The notes: a model not told the origin generated them from the sequence alone. A stretch of 64,000 nucleotides of DNA from Bacteroidaceae bacterium (GCA_017617635.1 JAFZVW010000024.1:1-64000), one strand, 5' to 3'. Positions 38,255 through 47,485 are shown, counted from the stretch's first letter. Translations and numbers: made by a program.

Positions 38255-39427
38255 TTATCCCAGGTCTTTGTCGATGAAATCGAGTAAACGGTCGACGGCT
38301 TCGGCTTCGGGGATGTTCTTCTCGATGCACTGCCTGCCTTTGTAGAGTGATATCTTGCCGCGGGCGGCTCCTACGTAGCCGTAGTCGGCATCAGCCATTT
38401 CACCGGGACCGTTGACAATGCATCCCATGATACCTATCTTGAGGGTCTTGTAGCGTGGATCCTGTTGTGAGCGCTGGCTGATGGCTTCCTTGATGCGGTG
38501 TATGGTATCCTGCAGGTCGTATAGCGTACGGCCGCAGCCGGGGCATGATATGTATTCGGTCTTGGTAATCTGTACGCGTGCTGCCTGCAGTATGCTTTGG
38601 GCAACGGGTATTTCTGCTTCGGGTGCCTCGCTGAGGCTTACGCGTATGGTGTCTCCGATACCGTCAATGAGCAATGCTCCGATGCCTACGGCGCTCTTCA
38701 GGCGGCCGTCTTCGCCCTCGCCCGCCTCGGTAACGCCCAGGTGCAGGGGGTAGTCCATGCCTTCCTTATCCATCTGGCTGCAAAGCAGGCGTACGCTCTG
38801 TACCATGACGACGGTATTGGAGGCCTTGATGCTGACAACGACGTCGGAGAAATGCTCACGCTGGGCGATGCGGAGGAATTCCATGCAGCTTTCCACGATT
38901 CCATCGGGGGTATCGCCGTAGCGTGACATAATGCGGTCGGATAGTGAGCCGTGGTTGACGCCTATGCGTATGGCTGTCCCGTGTTCCTTGCATATACTGA
39001 GGAAGCGACAGAAGCGCTCGTCCAGACGGGCGAGCTCCTGTTGGTATTCCTGGTTGGTATATTCCAGGTGTTTGAACTGCCGGGCGGGATCTACGTAGTT
39101 GCCGGGGTTGATGCGGACCTTCTCGACGATGGTTGCGGCGACATCTGCCACATTGGGGTTGAAGTGTACGTCGGCGCAGAGGGGGATATGTGAGTATCCG
39201 CGACTGTCAAGTCCCTGGCGTATGTTGCGCAGGTTCTCGGCCTCGCGTGTCCCTTGTGTGGTGAGACGGACAAGCTGTCCGCCTGCCTGTATGATGCGTA
39301 TTGCCTGCTCTATGCAGCCCTGGGTGTCCATCGTGGAGCATGTTGTCATGCTCTGCACGGCAACGGGGTTCTGGGCTCCGATGCGCAACTGTCCTATACG
39401 TACCTCGTGGGTTTTTCTGCGGGTCAT
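38255..39427 (-). CDS. ispG: 4-hydroxy-3-methylbut-2-enyl-diphosphate synthase, short form
   Basis: 390 residues. The TIM-barrel part (about 1-275) matches the Bacteroidetes/plant/Chlamydia type, with a family insertion near 115-150 (FKHLEYTNQEYQQELARLDE) and GVTEAGEGEDGRLKSAVGIG. The iron-sulfur part begins near 285, with C295 and C298 in SCPGCGR and another Cys in GIMGCIVNGPGE. In the Bacteroidetes proteins I remember, over 200 residues of a middle domain lie between EAPEAEIPVA and the iron-sulfur part. Here they are missing, and EAEIPVA is joined almost directly to the region before SCPGCGR. Function in the MEP isoprenoid pathway is still expected. It starts 1 bp after the purE stop. Confidence 0.93.
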   Translation of the reverse strand: MTRRKTHEVRIGQLRIGAQNPVAVQSMTTCSTMDTQGCIEQAIRIIQAGGQLVRLTTQGTREAENLRNIRQGLDSRGYSHIPLCADVHFNPNVADVAATIVEKVRINPGNYVDPARQFKHLEYTNQEYQQELARLDERFCRFLSICKEHGTAIRIGVNHGSLSDRIMSRYGDTPDGIVESCMEFLRIAQREHFSDVVVSIKASNTVVMVQSVRLLCSQMDKEGMDYPLHLGVTEAGEGEDGRLKSAVGIGALLIDGIGDTIRVSLSEAPEAEIPVAQSILQAARVQITKTEYISCPGCGRTLYDLQDTIHRIKEAISQRSQQDPRYKTLKIGIMGCIVNGPGEMADADYGYVGAARGKISLYKGRQCIEKNIPEAEAVDRLLDFIDKDLG

Positions 39428-39428
39428 A

Positions 39429-39926
39429 TCAGTTTACCTTATTCTTATATTTAATCTGCGAGAGTTCCTGGTTGGCCTTGACGATTTTCTGCTTGAGGCC
39501 TTCTTTGTATGCCTGCAGGCGGACGGAGAGTGCCTGGTCGGAGAGTGCAAGCATTTCTGCTGCCAGGATTGCTGCATTCAGGGCTCCGTTGACGCCTACT
39601 GTGGCTACGGGGATGCCCAGGGGCATCTGTATTATGCTGAGCATGGCGTCGAGGCCGTCCAGCATTCCCTTGATGGGAACTCCGATAACGGGTACTGTGG
39701 TGTTTGCGGCTATTACTCCAGGGAGTGCTGCAGCCATTCCGGCTCCTGCTATGATTACGCGTACGCCGCGTGCCTGTGCATTGAGGGCAAACTGTTCGAC
39801 CTCGGCGGGTGTGCGGTGTGCCGAGAGGGCGTTCATCTCGAAGGGTATGTCCATCTGGTCGAGGAATGCCGCTGCTTTTTCCATAACGGGCAGATCGCTG
39901 GTGCTGCCCATGATAATACTTACCAT
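39429..39926 (-). CDS. purE: N5-carboxyaminoimidazole ribonucleotide mutase
   Basis: 165 residues from ATG 39926 (MVSIIMGSTSDLPVM), the canonical PurE start; 21 extra upstream codons in frame are not conserved. Motifs: GSTSDLPVM, SAHRTPAEV, AGAGMAAALPGV, and VPIKGMLDGLDAMLSIIQMP. It moves the carboxyl group from N5 to C4 in purine synthesis. A minus-strand -7 box (TATATTTG, 39955-39962) lies about 30 bp upstream. Confidence 0.95.
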   Translation of the reverse strand: MVSIIMGSTSDLPVMEKAAAFLDQMDIPFEMNALSAHRTPAEVEQFALNAQARGVRVIIAGAGMAAALPGVIAANTTVPVIGVPIKGMLDGLDAMLSIIQMPLGIPVATVGVNGALNAAILAAEMLALSDQALSVRLQAYKEGLKQKIVKANQELSQIKYKNKVN

Positions 39927-39954
39927 AATTGTATGCTTTTGTTGATTTTCATGA

Positions 39955-39962
39955 CAAATATA
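39955..39962 (-). promoter_or_regulatory. Promoter -7 box of purE-ispG
   Basis: TATATTTG on the minus strand, 29 bp upstream of the purE start. It is divergent from the carB promoter 44 bp away. Confidence 0.5.
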
Positions 39963-40005
39963 CAAATAAATGGCAGATATTCGTGTCAAATGTTTATTTT
40001 TTATA

Positions 40006-40013
40006 TACCTTTG
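40006..40013 (+). promoter_or_regulatory. Promoter -7 box of carB
   Basis: TACCTTTG, 38 bp before the chosen carB start; no clear TTTG at -33. Confidence 0.5.
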
Positions 40014-40051
40014 TGCGCAGAAAACGAAACAACCATTATATAATCATCTGT

Positions 40052-43000
40052 ATGAAGACTCAACTGAAGAAGGTACTCGTACTGGGGTCGGGTGCTCTGA
40101 AGATCGGACAGGCAGGGGAATTTGACTATTCCGGTTCGCAAGCTTTGAAAGCGTTAAGGGAAGAGGGAATCAGTTCCGTGCTAATCAATCCGAATGTAGC
40201 GACAATCCAAACAAGTGAAGGTATTGCAGATAAGGTTTATTTCCTCCCTGTCAATACCTTTTTTGTAACAGAAGTTATAAAGAAGGAACGTCCTGACGGC
40301 ATATTGCTGGCATTCGGCGGTCAGACGGCACTGAACTGCGGTACAGAGCTGTATCTGAACGGTACGCTGAAGGAATACGGCGTCGAGGTGCTTGGCACGA
40401 GCGTTGAGGCTATCATGAACACCGAGGACCGCGACTTGTTTGTCAAGGAGCTGAAGAAGGTGGACCTGAAAGTTCCGGTTTCGCAGGCTTGCGAGACTAT
40501 GGAGGATGCCGTTGCCACTGCTCGCCGCATAGGTTACCCGATTATGATACGCAGTGCTTATGCGCTGGGCGGTCTGGGTTCGGGCGTATGTCCTGACGAA
40601 AAGACGTTCAAGGAGATTGCCGAGAGTGCATTCACCTTTGCTCCGCAGGTACTGGTCGAGGAGAGCCTGAAGGGCTGGAAGGAGATCGAGTTCGAGGTTA
40701 TCCGCGATGCCAACGACCACTGCTTCACGGTTGCCTCGATGGAGAACTTCGATCCGTTGGGCATACATACGGGTGAGTCCATCGTGGTTGCTCCGACCTG
40801 CTCGCTGCGTGAGGACCAGGTGAAGATGCTGCAGGAGCTGGCTGTCAAGTGTGTGCGCCACCTGAACATCGTGGGTGAGTGCAATATACAGTATGCCTTC
40901 AATGCAGAAACCAATGACTACCGTATTATTGAGATAAATGCGCGTCTGAGCCGTTCGTCTGCCCTGGCTTCAAAGGCTACGGGCTATCCGTTGGCCTTCG
41001 TGGCTGCAAAGATTGCCCTGGGTTATACTTTGGATCAGATTGGCGAGATGGGTACGGACAACAGCGCATACGTTGCTCCGTCGCTGGATTACATGATTGC
41101 CAAGATTCCCCGCTGGGACTTGACTAAGTTCACAGGCGTCAGCCGCAAGATAGGTTCGAGCATGAAGTCGGTGGGCGAGATAATGTCCATCGGACGCACT
41201 TTCGAGGAGCTGATACAGAAGGGCCTGCGCATGATCGGTCAGGGCATGCACGGTTTCGTGTGCAACGACGGTCTCAAGTTTGATGACCTGGATGACGAAC
41301 TGGCCAATCCTACTGACTTGCGTATCTTTGCCATTGCCGAGGCTCTGGAGCGTGGATACAGCATAGAGCGCATCGAGGATCTGACTAAGATTGACAAGTG
41401 GTTTATCCAGCGCCTGAAGAATATCGTTGACGAGAAGCACAAACTGGAGAAGTACAATGCGGTCGAGGATATCCCGGCCGAGGTTATGCGTGAGGCGAAG
41501 ATAATGGGCTTCAGCGACTTTCAGATTGCACGCTGCATCGGCAAGAAGGAGGGTCTGACCTGGGAGAAGGCGAACATTGCTGTCCGCAACTACCGCAAGA
41601 AACTGGGCATTGTGCCTGCCGTGAAGCGTATAGCCACTGTTGCCAGCGAGCACCCCGAACTGACCAATTACCTGTACATGACGTATTCGGTAGAGGGATA
41701 TGACGTTAACTACTATCAGAACACCAAGAGCGTAATTGTACTGGGTTCGGGTGCATACCGCATAGGTTCGTCGGTGGAGTTTGACTGGTGTTCGGTAAAT
41801 GCCATACAGACGGCTCGCAAACTGGGTTACAAGTCAATAATGATCAACTACAACCCCGAGACGGTGAGCACCGACTACGACATGTGCGACCGCCTGTACT
41901 TTGACGAGTTGAGCTTCGAGCGTGTAATGGATGTCATTGACCTGGAGTCTCCGTCGGGCGTGATAGTGTCGGTGGGCGGCCAGATTCCGAACAACCTGGC
42001 CATGAAGCTGTTCCGCCAGGCAGTGCCTGTACTGGGTACGAATCCGGTGAGCATCGACCGTGCCGAGAACCGCGGCAAGTTCAGCGCAATGCTGGACAAC
42101 CTGGGGATCGACCAGCCACGATGGAGCGCGCTGACCTCGATGGAGGATGTCAAGAAGTTCATAGGCGAGGTAGGCTATCCGGTACTGGTGCGTCCGTCAT
42201 ACGTGCTGAGCGGTGCTGCAATGAACGTCTGCCATGATGACGAGGAGCTGGAGCGGTTCCTGAAGATGGCTGCAAATGTCAGCAAGGAGTTCCCTGTTGT
42301 CATCAGCGAGTTCATGAGCGAGACGAACGAGATTGAGTTCGACGGTGTTGCCCAGGACGGCGAGATAGTGGAATACGGTATAAGCGAGCATGTCGAATAT
42401 GCAGGTGTGCACAGCGGTGACGCTACAATGTGCTTCCCTGCACAGCAGATAAGCTTTGCCACCACACGTCAGATAAAGCGCATATCGCGTGCCATTGCCA
42501 AGGAGCTGAACATCTCGGGACCGTTCAACATCCAGTATCTGGCCAAGGGACGTGACGTGAAGGTCATAGAGTGTAACCTGCGTGCAAGCCGCAGCTTCCC
42601 GTTTGTCAGCAAGGTGCTGAAGCGTAACCTGATCGAGACTGCTACACGCATAATGCTGGGTGCGCCTTACAAGAAGCCCGACAGTGCCATTTTCGACATT
42701 GACCGCATAGGTGTCAAGGCAAGTCAGTTCTCGTTCAACCGCCTGAGTCCTGCCGATCCGATACTGGGTGTCGACATGAGCTCGACGGGTGAGGTAGGCT
42801 GTATCGGTGACACGTTCGAGGAGGCTCTGCTCAGTTCGATGATTTCCACCGGCTACAAGATTCCGTCAAAGGACAAGGGCGTAATGCTGTCCAGCGGCGG
42901 TACCAAGGAGAAGGCTGCCCTGCTGGATGCTGCCATTGCATTGCAGAAGGCCGGCTTCCCGATATATGCAAGTCAGGGTACTGCCGACTTCCTGGCTGCC

Positions 43001-43282
43001 AACGGTGTCAGGGCAACAGCTGTTGCATGGCCTGACGAGGAGGGCAGCGAGAAGGAGAATGTGATGCAGATGATTGCAAAGCACAAGGTGGACCTGATTG
43101 TGAACGTTCCGAAGAACTACACAAAGCGTGAGACGACAAACGGCTATCGCATACGCCGCGGTGCCATTGACCACAATATTCCGCTGATTACGAATGCCCG
43201 TCTGGCAAGTGCCTTTATCGAGGCATTCTGCCGCATGGACCTGAATGACATTCAGATCAAGAGCTGGCAGGAATATGTCTAA
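40052..43282 (+). CDS. carB: Carbamoyl-phosphate synthase large subunit
   Basis: 1076 residues from ATG 40052 (MKTQLKKVLVLGSGALKIGQAG); 41 upstream in-frame codons lie before or in the promoter. Two homologous ATP-grasp halves are visible (SGALKIGQAGEFDYSGSQA and SGAYRIGSSVEFDWCSVNA), with an oligomerisation linker near 400-540 and an MGS-like regulatory domain at the end (about 930-1076). It makes carbamoyl phosphate for arginine and pyrimidines. No carA lies beside it, so the small subunit must be elsewhere. The stop codon overlaps the stop of the opposite-strand kinase gene. Confidence 0.95.
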   Translation: MKTQLKKVLVLGSGALKIGQAGEFDYSGSQALKALREEGISSVLINPNVATIQTSEGIADKVYFLPVNTFFVTEVIKKERPDGILLAFGGQTALNCGTELYLNGTLKEYGVEVLGTSVEAIMNTEDRDLFVKELKKVDLKVPVSQACETMEDAVATARRIGYPIMIRSAYALGGLGSGVCPDEKTFKEIAESAFTFAPQVLVEESLKGWKEIEFEVIRDANDHCFTVASMENFDPLGIHTGESIVVAPTCSLREDQVKMLQELAVKCVRHLNIVGECNIQYAFNAETNDYRIIEINARLSRSSALASKATGYPLAFVAAKIALGYTLDQIGEMGTDNSAYVAPSLDYMIAKIPRWDLTKFTGVSRKIGSSMKSVGEIMSIGRTFEELIQKGLRMIGQGMHGFVCNDGLKFDDLDDELANPTDLRIFAIAEALERGYSIERIEDLTKIDKWFIQRLKNIVDEKHKLEKYNAVEDIPAEVMREAKIMGFSDFQIARCIGKKEGLTWEKANIAVRNYRKKLGIVPAVKRIATVASEHPELTNYLYMTYSVEGYDVNYYQNTKSVIVLGSGAYRIGSSVEFDWCSVNAIQTARKLGYKSIMINYNPETVSTDYDMCDRLYFDELSFERVMDVIDLESPSGVIVSVGGQIPNNLAMKLFRQAVPVLGTNPVSIDRAENRGKFSAMLDNLGIDQPRWSALTSMEDVKKFIGEVGYPVLVRPSYVLSGAAMNVCHDDEELERFLKMAANVSKEFPVVISEFMSETNEIEFDGVAQDGEIVEYGISEHVEYAGVHSGDATMCFPAQQISFATTRQIKRISRAIAKELNISGPFNIQYLAKGRDVKVIECNLRASRSFPFVSKVLKRNLIETATRIMLGAPYKKPDSAIFDIDRIGVKASQFSFNRLSPADPILGVDMSSTGEVGCIGDTFEEALLSSMISTGYKIPSKDKGVMLSSGGTKEKAALLDAAIALQKAGFPIYASQGTADFLAANGVRATAVAWPDEEGSEKENVMQMIAKHKVDLIVNVPKNYTKRETTNGYRIRRGAIDHNIPLITNARLASAFIEAFCRMDLNDIQIKSWQEYV

Positions 43283-44937
43283 TACTTGAACGAGCTGCCG
43301 CCGGCATATTCACGCAACAGTGATGTCGGCGGTATCTGGTCGCCCGGTACGCTGCGGAAGTAACGGAGGAACTTGCGCAGGCGGCTCGCTTCGGCATATT
43401 CGACTTCACGCTCGCATACCTGTTCCAATATGGGCATGACGCGGTCCTTGATGACGGCCAGCTCGTACAGCAGGGCCGAGTTGAAGGTCGCATCGGCACA
43501 TTCCTGGTACGGGAAAATCCATTTCTCCTCACCTGCAGACACGCTGGGACAGCGGCGGATTGTCTCCAGGGCCGAGTACCCGCGGAACTGATAGTCGCGC
43601 AGTATGCGGCGAAGCAGGCGGATGTCCAGTGTGGGTATGCTGTTGTGGTCGTCAAGGGCTATTGTAGTGAGCGCGCTGACAAAGACGCGGTATTTCTGGT
43701 TCTCGGGTATCTGCTGTGAGAGCATCGGGTTGAGTGCATGGTTGCCTTCGAGGATGATAATCTCGTCGGGGCCTATCTTCACACGACGGTCTTCGTACAC
43801 GCGTTCGCCTATCTTGAAATTATAGTGCGGCAACAGGACTTCCTCGCCTGCCAGAAGCTGGTTCATGTGCTGGTTGAAGAGCGGGATGTCTATAGCCTGT
43901 ATGCATTCGAAATCGTAGTTGCCGTCGGCATCCTTGGGGGTGTCCACGCGGTTTACGAAATAGTCGTCGGTGGAAATGATGTGCGGACGTACTCCGCTTG
44001 CCATCAGCAGAATTGCCAGGCGCTTGGATGTTGTTGTCTTGCCGCTGGACGAGGGGCCTGCTACAAGGACTATGCGGGCACGGCTCTTCAGTATATTGTC
44101 GACTATCTCGCTCAGTTTCTTTTCCTGCAGCGCCTCGCTGACATTTATCAGCTCGGTGGCGCGGCCGTTCAGAATTGCCTCGTTGAACTCGCCTGCAGTG
44201 CGGACTCCCAGTATGTCCTGCCAGCGTCGGTATTCGCGTATGACGTTAAGCATTTTCTCCTGCGGAACGAGTTCCTCCAGGCGGCTTGGGTCCTTGCGCG
44301 ACGGAACGCGCAGCAGCAGTCCGTCGTGGTATCGGATTACCTGGAAAAGGTGCAGCTGCGAGGTCTTGGTAAGCAGGCACGAATGGAAATAGTCTATGGT
44401 GTCGCACAGGCGATAGTAGTATGCATACAGGTGGCTCTGGCTCTCCAGTAGCTTTGCCTTGCTCTCCATGTCGCGGGAACGGAACAGCTCGATGGCTTCC
44501 TCGATGGGGCACTGGACACGGTGTATGTGCTTGTCCATCCTGACAATCTCGAGCATGCGGTTGTGTATGTCCAGGGCATCCTGGTCGGTTATGGGCCGTC
44601 CGATGAGCAGCTCGCAGTAGTAGCCGCGGCTTACGTTGGGGCCTATTATCAGCCTGCCATGCGGATACAGGTCCTCGACCGCCTTGGCCAGGACGAGAAA
44701 CAGGCTCCGGGTGTATGTGCGCATGCCGCTGTATGTGGTGATGTCCATGAATTCTACGTCCTTGGAGTTGTAGAAGCGGTAGTTCATTCCCTGGACCTTG
44801 TTGTTTACACGGGCACACATGGGACCGTATTGCATCCCTATGTTGCAGCGGTCGTAAAGTTCGCGCAAAGTGGTGCCGTTAGGTACGCTGATGACTGACT
44901 GTGTGTTCCTGCAGCGTATTTTTACGTTCTGTGGCAT
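43279..44937 (-). CDS. Nucleoside kinase of the uridine kinase/PRK family
   Basis: 552 residues. N-terminal TGS-like segment (about 1-65) followed by a threonyl-tRNA-synthetase-like second domain (to about 180). The kinase part starts near 285 with P-loop GPSSSGKT at 294-301, then STDDYFVNR (near 320), and continues with IIILEGNHALNP. This three-part plan is common in Bacteroidetes and Firmicutes uridine-kinase-like proteins of unsettled substrate. A TAACTTTG box (44960-44967, minus) lies 22 bp upstream. Confidence 0.87.
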   Translation of the reverse strand: MPQNVKIRCRNTQSVISVPNGTTLRELYDRCNIGMQYGPMCARVNNKVQGMNYRFYNSKDVEFMDITTYSGMRTYTRSLFLVLAKAVEDLYPHGRLIIGPNVSRGYYCELLIGRPITDQDALDIHNRMLEIVRMDKHIHRVQCPIEEAIELFRSRDMESKAKLLESQSHLYAYYYRLCDTIDYFHSCLLTKTSQLHLFQVIRYHDGLLLRVPSRKDPSRLEELVPQEKMLNVIREYRRWQDILGVRTAGEFNEAILNGRATELINVSEALQEKKLSEIVDNILKSRARIVLVAGPSSSGKTTTSKRLAILLMASGVRPHIISTDDYFVNRVDTPKDADGNYDFECIQAIDIPLFNQHMNQLLAGEEVLLPHYNFKIGERVYEDRRVKIGPDEIIILEGNHALNPMLSQQIPENQKYRVFVSALTTIALDDHNSIPTLDIRLLRRILRDYQFRGYSALETIRRCPSVSAGEEKWIFPYQECADATFNSALLYELAVIKDRVMPILEQVCEREVEYAEASRLRKFLRYFRSVPGDQIPPTSLLREYAGGSSFKY

Positions 44938-44959
44938 GGCTTCATCGGATTTGCAGATG

Positions 44960-44967
44960 CAAAGTTA
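44960..44967 (-). promoter_or_regulatory. Promoter -7 box of the nucleoside kinase gene
   Basis: TAACTTTG on the minus strand, 22 bp upstream of the start codon. No clear -33 element. Confidence 0.45.
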
Positions 44968-45003
44968 ATTTATTTTTTCCAAAAATATGTTATCAGCCGG
45001 AAT

Positions 45004-45038
45004 TATTATGGATTCCGGATTACGAATTATGAATTAAT
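45004..45038 (+). repeat. Degenerate 7-bp tandem repeat array (RATTAYG)n in the FKBP promoter
   Basis: TATTATG, GATTCCG, GATTACG, AATTATG, AATTAAT. It ends 4 bp before the -7 box and occupies the place where the -33 element should be. Confidence 0.7.
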
Positions 45039-45042
45039 TTGC

Positions 45043-45050
45043 TACCTTTG
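45043..45050 (+). promoter_or_regulatory. Promoter -7 box of the FKBP cluster
   Basis: TACCTTTG, 36 bp upstream of the first FKBP start codon; no TTTG at -33. Confidence 0.55.
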
Positions 45051-45086
45051 CATCCGATTATCTAATATTATAAGGTACAGACGTAT

Positions 45087-45671
45087 ATGGACAAAATCAG
45101 TTATGCTTTGGGGCTGGGCATTGGCCAGCAGCTGAAGAGTATGGATATTGAGAATTTCAGCATCGAGTCGTTTGCAAAGAGTATTGCGGACGTATTGTCA
45201 GGTGCCAAGACTGAAATGACTGCAGCGGAGGCGCAGAAGATGCTTAACGGATACTTCCAGGAGAAGGAGGCGCAGAGTGCCAGGAAGAATATCGAGGCAG
45301 GAAAGGCTTACCTGAAGGAGAACGGCAGCCGCGAGGGTGTCGTGACTACGGCAAGCGGCCTGCAGTACGAGGTTCTTAGCGAGGGAACGGGCAAGAGTCC
45401 CAAGGCTACCGACAAGGTGCGCTGCCACTACGAGGGACGCCTGACTGACGGTACTGTGTTTGACAGCAGCTACCAGCGCGGCGAGCCTGCCGACTTCGGG
45501 CTTAACCAGGTAATTGCAGGATGGACCGAGGGTGTCCAGCTGATGAAGGAGGGTGCAAAGTACCGTTTCCATATCCCGTATCTGCTGGGTTATGGCGAGC
45601 GCGGTGCAGGTGCTTCGATTCCACCGTATGCAACACTTGTGTTCGATGTCGAGCTGATTAAGGTTCTGTAA
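45087..45671 (+). CDS. FKBP-type peptidyl-prolyl isomerase, cytoplasmic form
   Basis: 194 residues without a signal peptide. N-terminal dimerisation helices (about 1-80, MDKISYALGLGIGQQLKSMD) of the FkpA/Mip type, then the FKBP domain (about 95-194) with VRCHYEGRLTDGTVFDSSY, VIAGWTEGVQLM and YGERGAGASIPPYATLVFDVELI. It speeds isomerisation of proline peptide bonds during folding. It is the first of three FKBP genes in a row. Confidence 0.93.
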   Translation: MDKISYALGLGIGQQLKSMDIENFSIESFAKSIADVLSGAKTEMTAAEAQKMLNGYFQEKEAQSARKNIEAGKAYLKENGSREGVVTTASGLQYEVLSEGTGKSPKATDKVRCHYEGRLTDGTVFDSSYQRGEPADFGLNQVIAGWTEGVQLMKEGAKYRFHIPYLLGYGERGAGASIPPYATLVFDVELIKVL

Positions 45672-45702
45672 ATAACAATAACAAACTAAATACAATACAA
45701 AA

Positions 45703-46569
45703 ATGAAAAAAATCTCTATTCTGGCTGCCGTTGTACTGGCAGCAGTTATGGCTTCATGCGGTAACGGCACGCCAAAGGCGGACCTGAAGAACGAAATGGA
45801 TTCCCTGAGCTATGCAATGGGCTTGTCACAGAGTCAGGGTCTGAAGGAGTATCTGGTTCAGCGTATGGGTGTGGATACTGCATATATCGATGATTTCATC
45901 AAGGGTCTGAACGAGGGTGCTAACGCCGGTGACGACAAGGCCAAGGCTGCATATTTCGCAGGTCTGCAGATTGGCCAGCAGGTATCCCAACAGATGGTCA
46001 AGGGCATCAACCTTGAAATCTTCGGTGAGGACAGCACACAGACAATCAGCGTCAAGAACCTGATGGCAGGCTTTGTTGCCGGCACTATAGGCAAGGGTGC
46101 ACTGATGGATGTCGAGGAAGCAGGTGCATTTGCCCAGACAGCAATGCAGTCAGTAAAGTCTCGCGAAACTGCCAAGAGGTTTGCGGAGTACAAGAAGGAG
46201 AACGAGGACTTCATGAAGAAGATTGCCAAGAAGGAGGGCATAAAGCAGATTGAAAATTCGGGTGTGTACTACGAGGTTATCACCGAGGGTAACGGTCCCG
46301 TACCGACCGATACGTCAATGGTCGAGGTACGCTACACAGGCACGCTTATCGACGGCACTGAGTTTGACAGCAATATGGAGGCCGAGCAGCCTATGAAGAT
46401 CCGTACGGGTCAGGTCATCCCCGGCTGGACAAAGGCTCTGACCAGTATGCCTGCAGGCTCTACATGGAAGGTTTACATTCCTGCAGAACTGGCATATCGT
46501 GAGAATCAGGCAGGTGAAAAGATCAAGCCTTTCAGTGCCCTGATATTCACAATCAAGCTGGAAAAGTAA
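45703..46569 (+). CDS. FKBP-type peptidyl-prolyl isomerase, lipoprotein
   Basis: 288 residues with a lipoprotein signal (VLAAVMASCG, Cys19). Long helical N-terminal domain (about 25-180) with SLSYAMGLSQSQGLKEYL, then the FKBP domain near 195-288 (VEVRYTGTLIDGTEFDSN, VIPGWTKAL). This copy has IKPFSALIFTIKLEK at the end where the first has a shorter loop. Membrane-anchored folding helper of the envelope. It lies 31 bp after the first copy. Confidence 0.92.
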   Translation: MKKISILAAVVLAAVMASCGNGTPKADLKNEMDSLSYAMGLSQSQGLKEYLVQRMGVDTAYIDDFIKGLNEGANAGDDKAKAAYFAGLQIGQQVSQQMVKGINLEIFGEDSTQTISVKNLMAGFVAGTIGKGALMDVEEAGAFAQTAMQSVKSRETAKRFAEYKKENEDFMKKIAKKEGIKQIENSGVYYEVITEGNGPVPTDTSMVEVRYTGTLIDGTEFDSNMEAEQPMKIRTGQVIPGWTKALTSMPAGSTWKVYIPAELAYRENQAGEKIKPFSALIFTIKLEK

Positions 46570-46588
46570 TTAACGGGTCTTTGAAAAT

Positions 46589-47476
46589 ATGAAGAAATAT
46601 ATTTTTCTTGTGATGGCAGTCCTGGCTGTCAGTGCGACGGCAGCGACTCCCAAGAAGAAAGTATCAAAGAAGAATCCCGGTGTCGCAAAGGTGGATACCA
46701 TCGACATCAAGAGATTCTCATACCTGATGGGTCGCATCAACACTCAGGGTCTGAAGCCGTATCTGGTACAGCAGAAGGGTGTTGATACAACCTATATGGC
46801 TCAGTTTATCGACGGCTTTAACCAGGCTGAGATGACGGATGCCGACAAGCAGGCCAAGGCTCGCATTGCCGGTATGGAGATTCACGAGGACGTGATGACT
46901 CGTGTTCTTCCAAGCCTGTCAAAACAGGTTGACGAGTCGGGCTGCATAATGGACAGGGAACTGTTCATCAAGGGTTTTGTCGAAGGGCTGATGGAGACTC
47001 CGTCCGAGATTTCCAACGACTCTGCTGTTGCCCTGATACAAAAGAACATGGAGTACTACACTGCAACGGCTATGGAGAAGAAATACGGACAGAACCGTAT
47101 CGACGGTGAGAACTTCCTGAAGGCAAACCTGAAGAAGGACAGCATACAGCATACTGCCAGCGGCCTGCAGTACAAGGTAATCACCATGGGTACCGGCGCA
47201 AAGCCTGCAAAGGACCAGAAGGTCAAGGTCAACTACGAGGGACGCCTGATTAACGGTACTGTGTTTGACAGTTCGTACAAGCGCAAGCAGCCTGCCACAT
47301 TTGGCGTTGGCCAGGTTATCAAGGGCTGGACCGAGGCTCTGCAGATGATGCCTGTTGGCAGCAAGTGGGAGCTGTATATTCCGCAGGAACTTGCATACGG
47401 TGCAAAGGAACAGGGCAAGATTCCTCCATTCTCATGTCTGATATTCACCGTCGAACTTCTTGACATTGTAAAATAG
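46589..47476 (+). CDS. FKBP-type peptidyl-prolyl isomerase, secreted
   Basis: 295 residues. Cleavable signal peptide (YIFLVMAVLAVSATAA) without a lipobox Cys, followed by a basic stretch (PKKKVSKKNPG). Helical domain (about 45-185) similar to the second copy, then FKBP domain (VNYEGRLINGTVFDSSYKR, VIKGWTEALQMM, PPFSCLIFTVELL). Probably soluble in the periplasm. The C-terminal domains of copies one and three are the more alike. Confidence 0.92.
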   Translation: MKKYIFLVMAVLAVSATAATPKKKVSKKNPGVAKVDTIDIKRFSYLMGRINTQGLKPYLVQQKGVDTTYMAQFIDGFNQAEMTDADKQAKARIAGMEIHEDVMTRVLPSLSKQVDESGCIMDRELFIKGFVEGLMETPSEISNDSAVALIQKNMEYYTATAMEKKYGQNRIDGENFLKANLKKDSIQHTASGLQYKVITMGTGAKPAKDQKVKVNYEGRLINGTVFDSSYKRKQPATFGVGQVIKGWTEALQMMPVGSKWELYIPQELAYGAKEQGKIPPFSCLIFTVELLDIVK

Positions 47477-47485
47477 CAGGTGGCT

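Noticed and set aside
39927..40051. Riboswitch or attenuator before carB/purE
   Set aside because: The spacer is only 125 bp, holds two divergent -7 boxes and shows no conserved riboswitch core or terminator stem.
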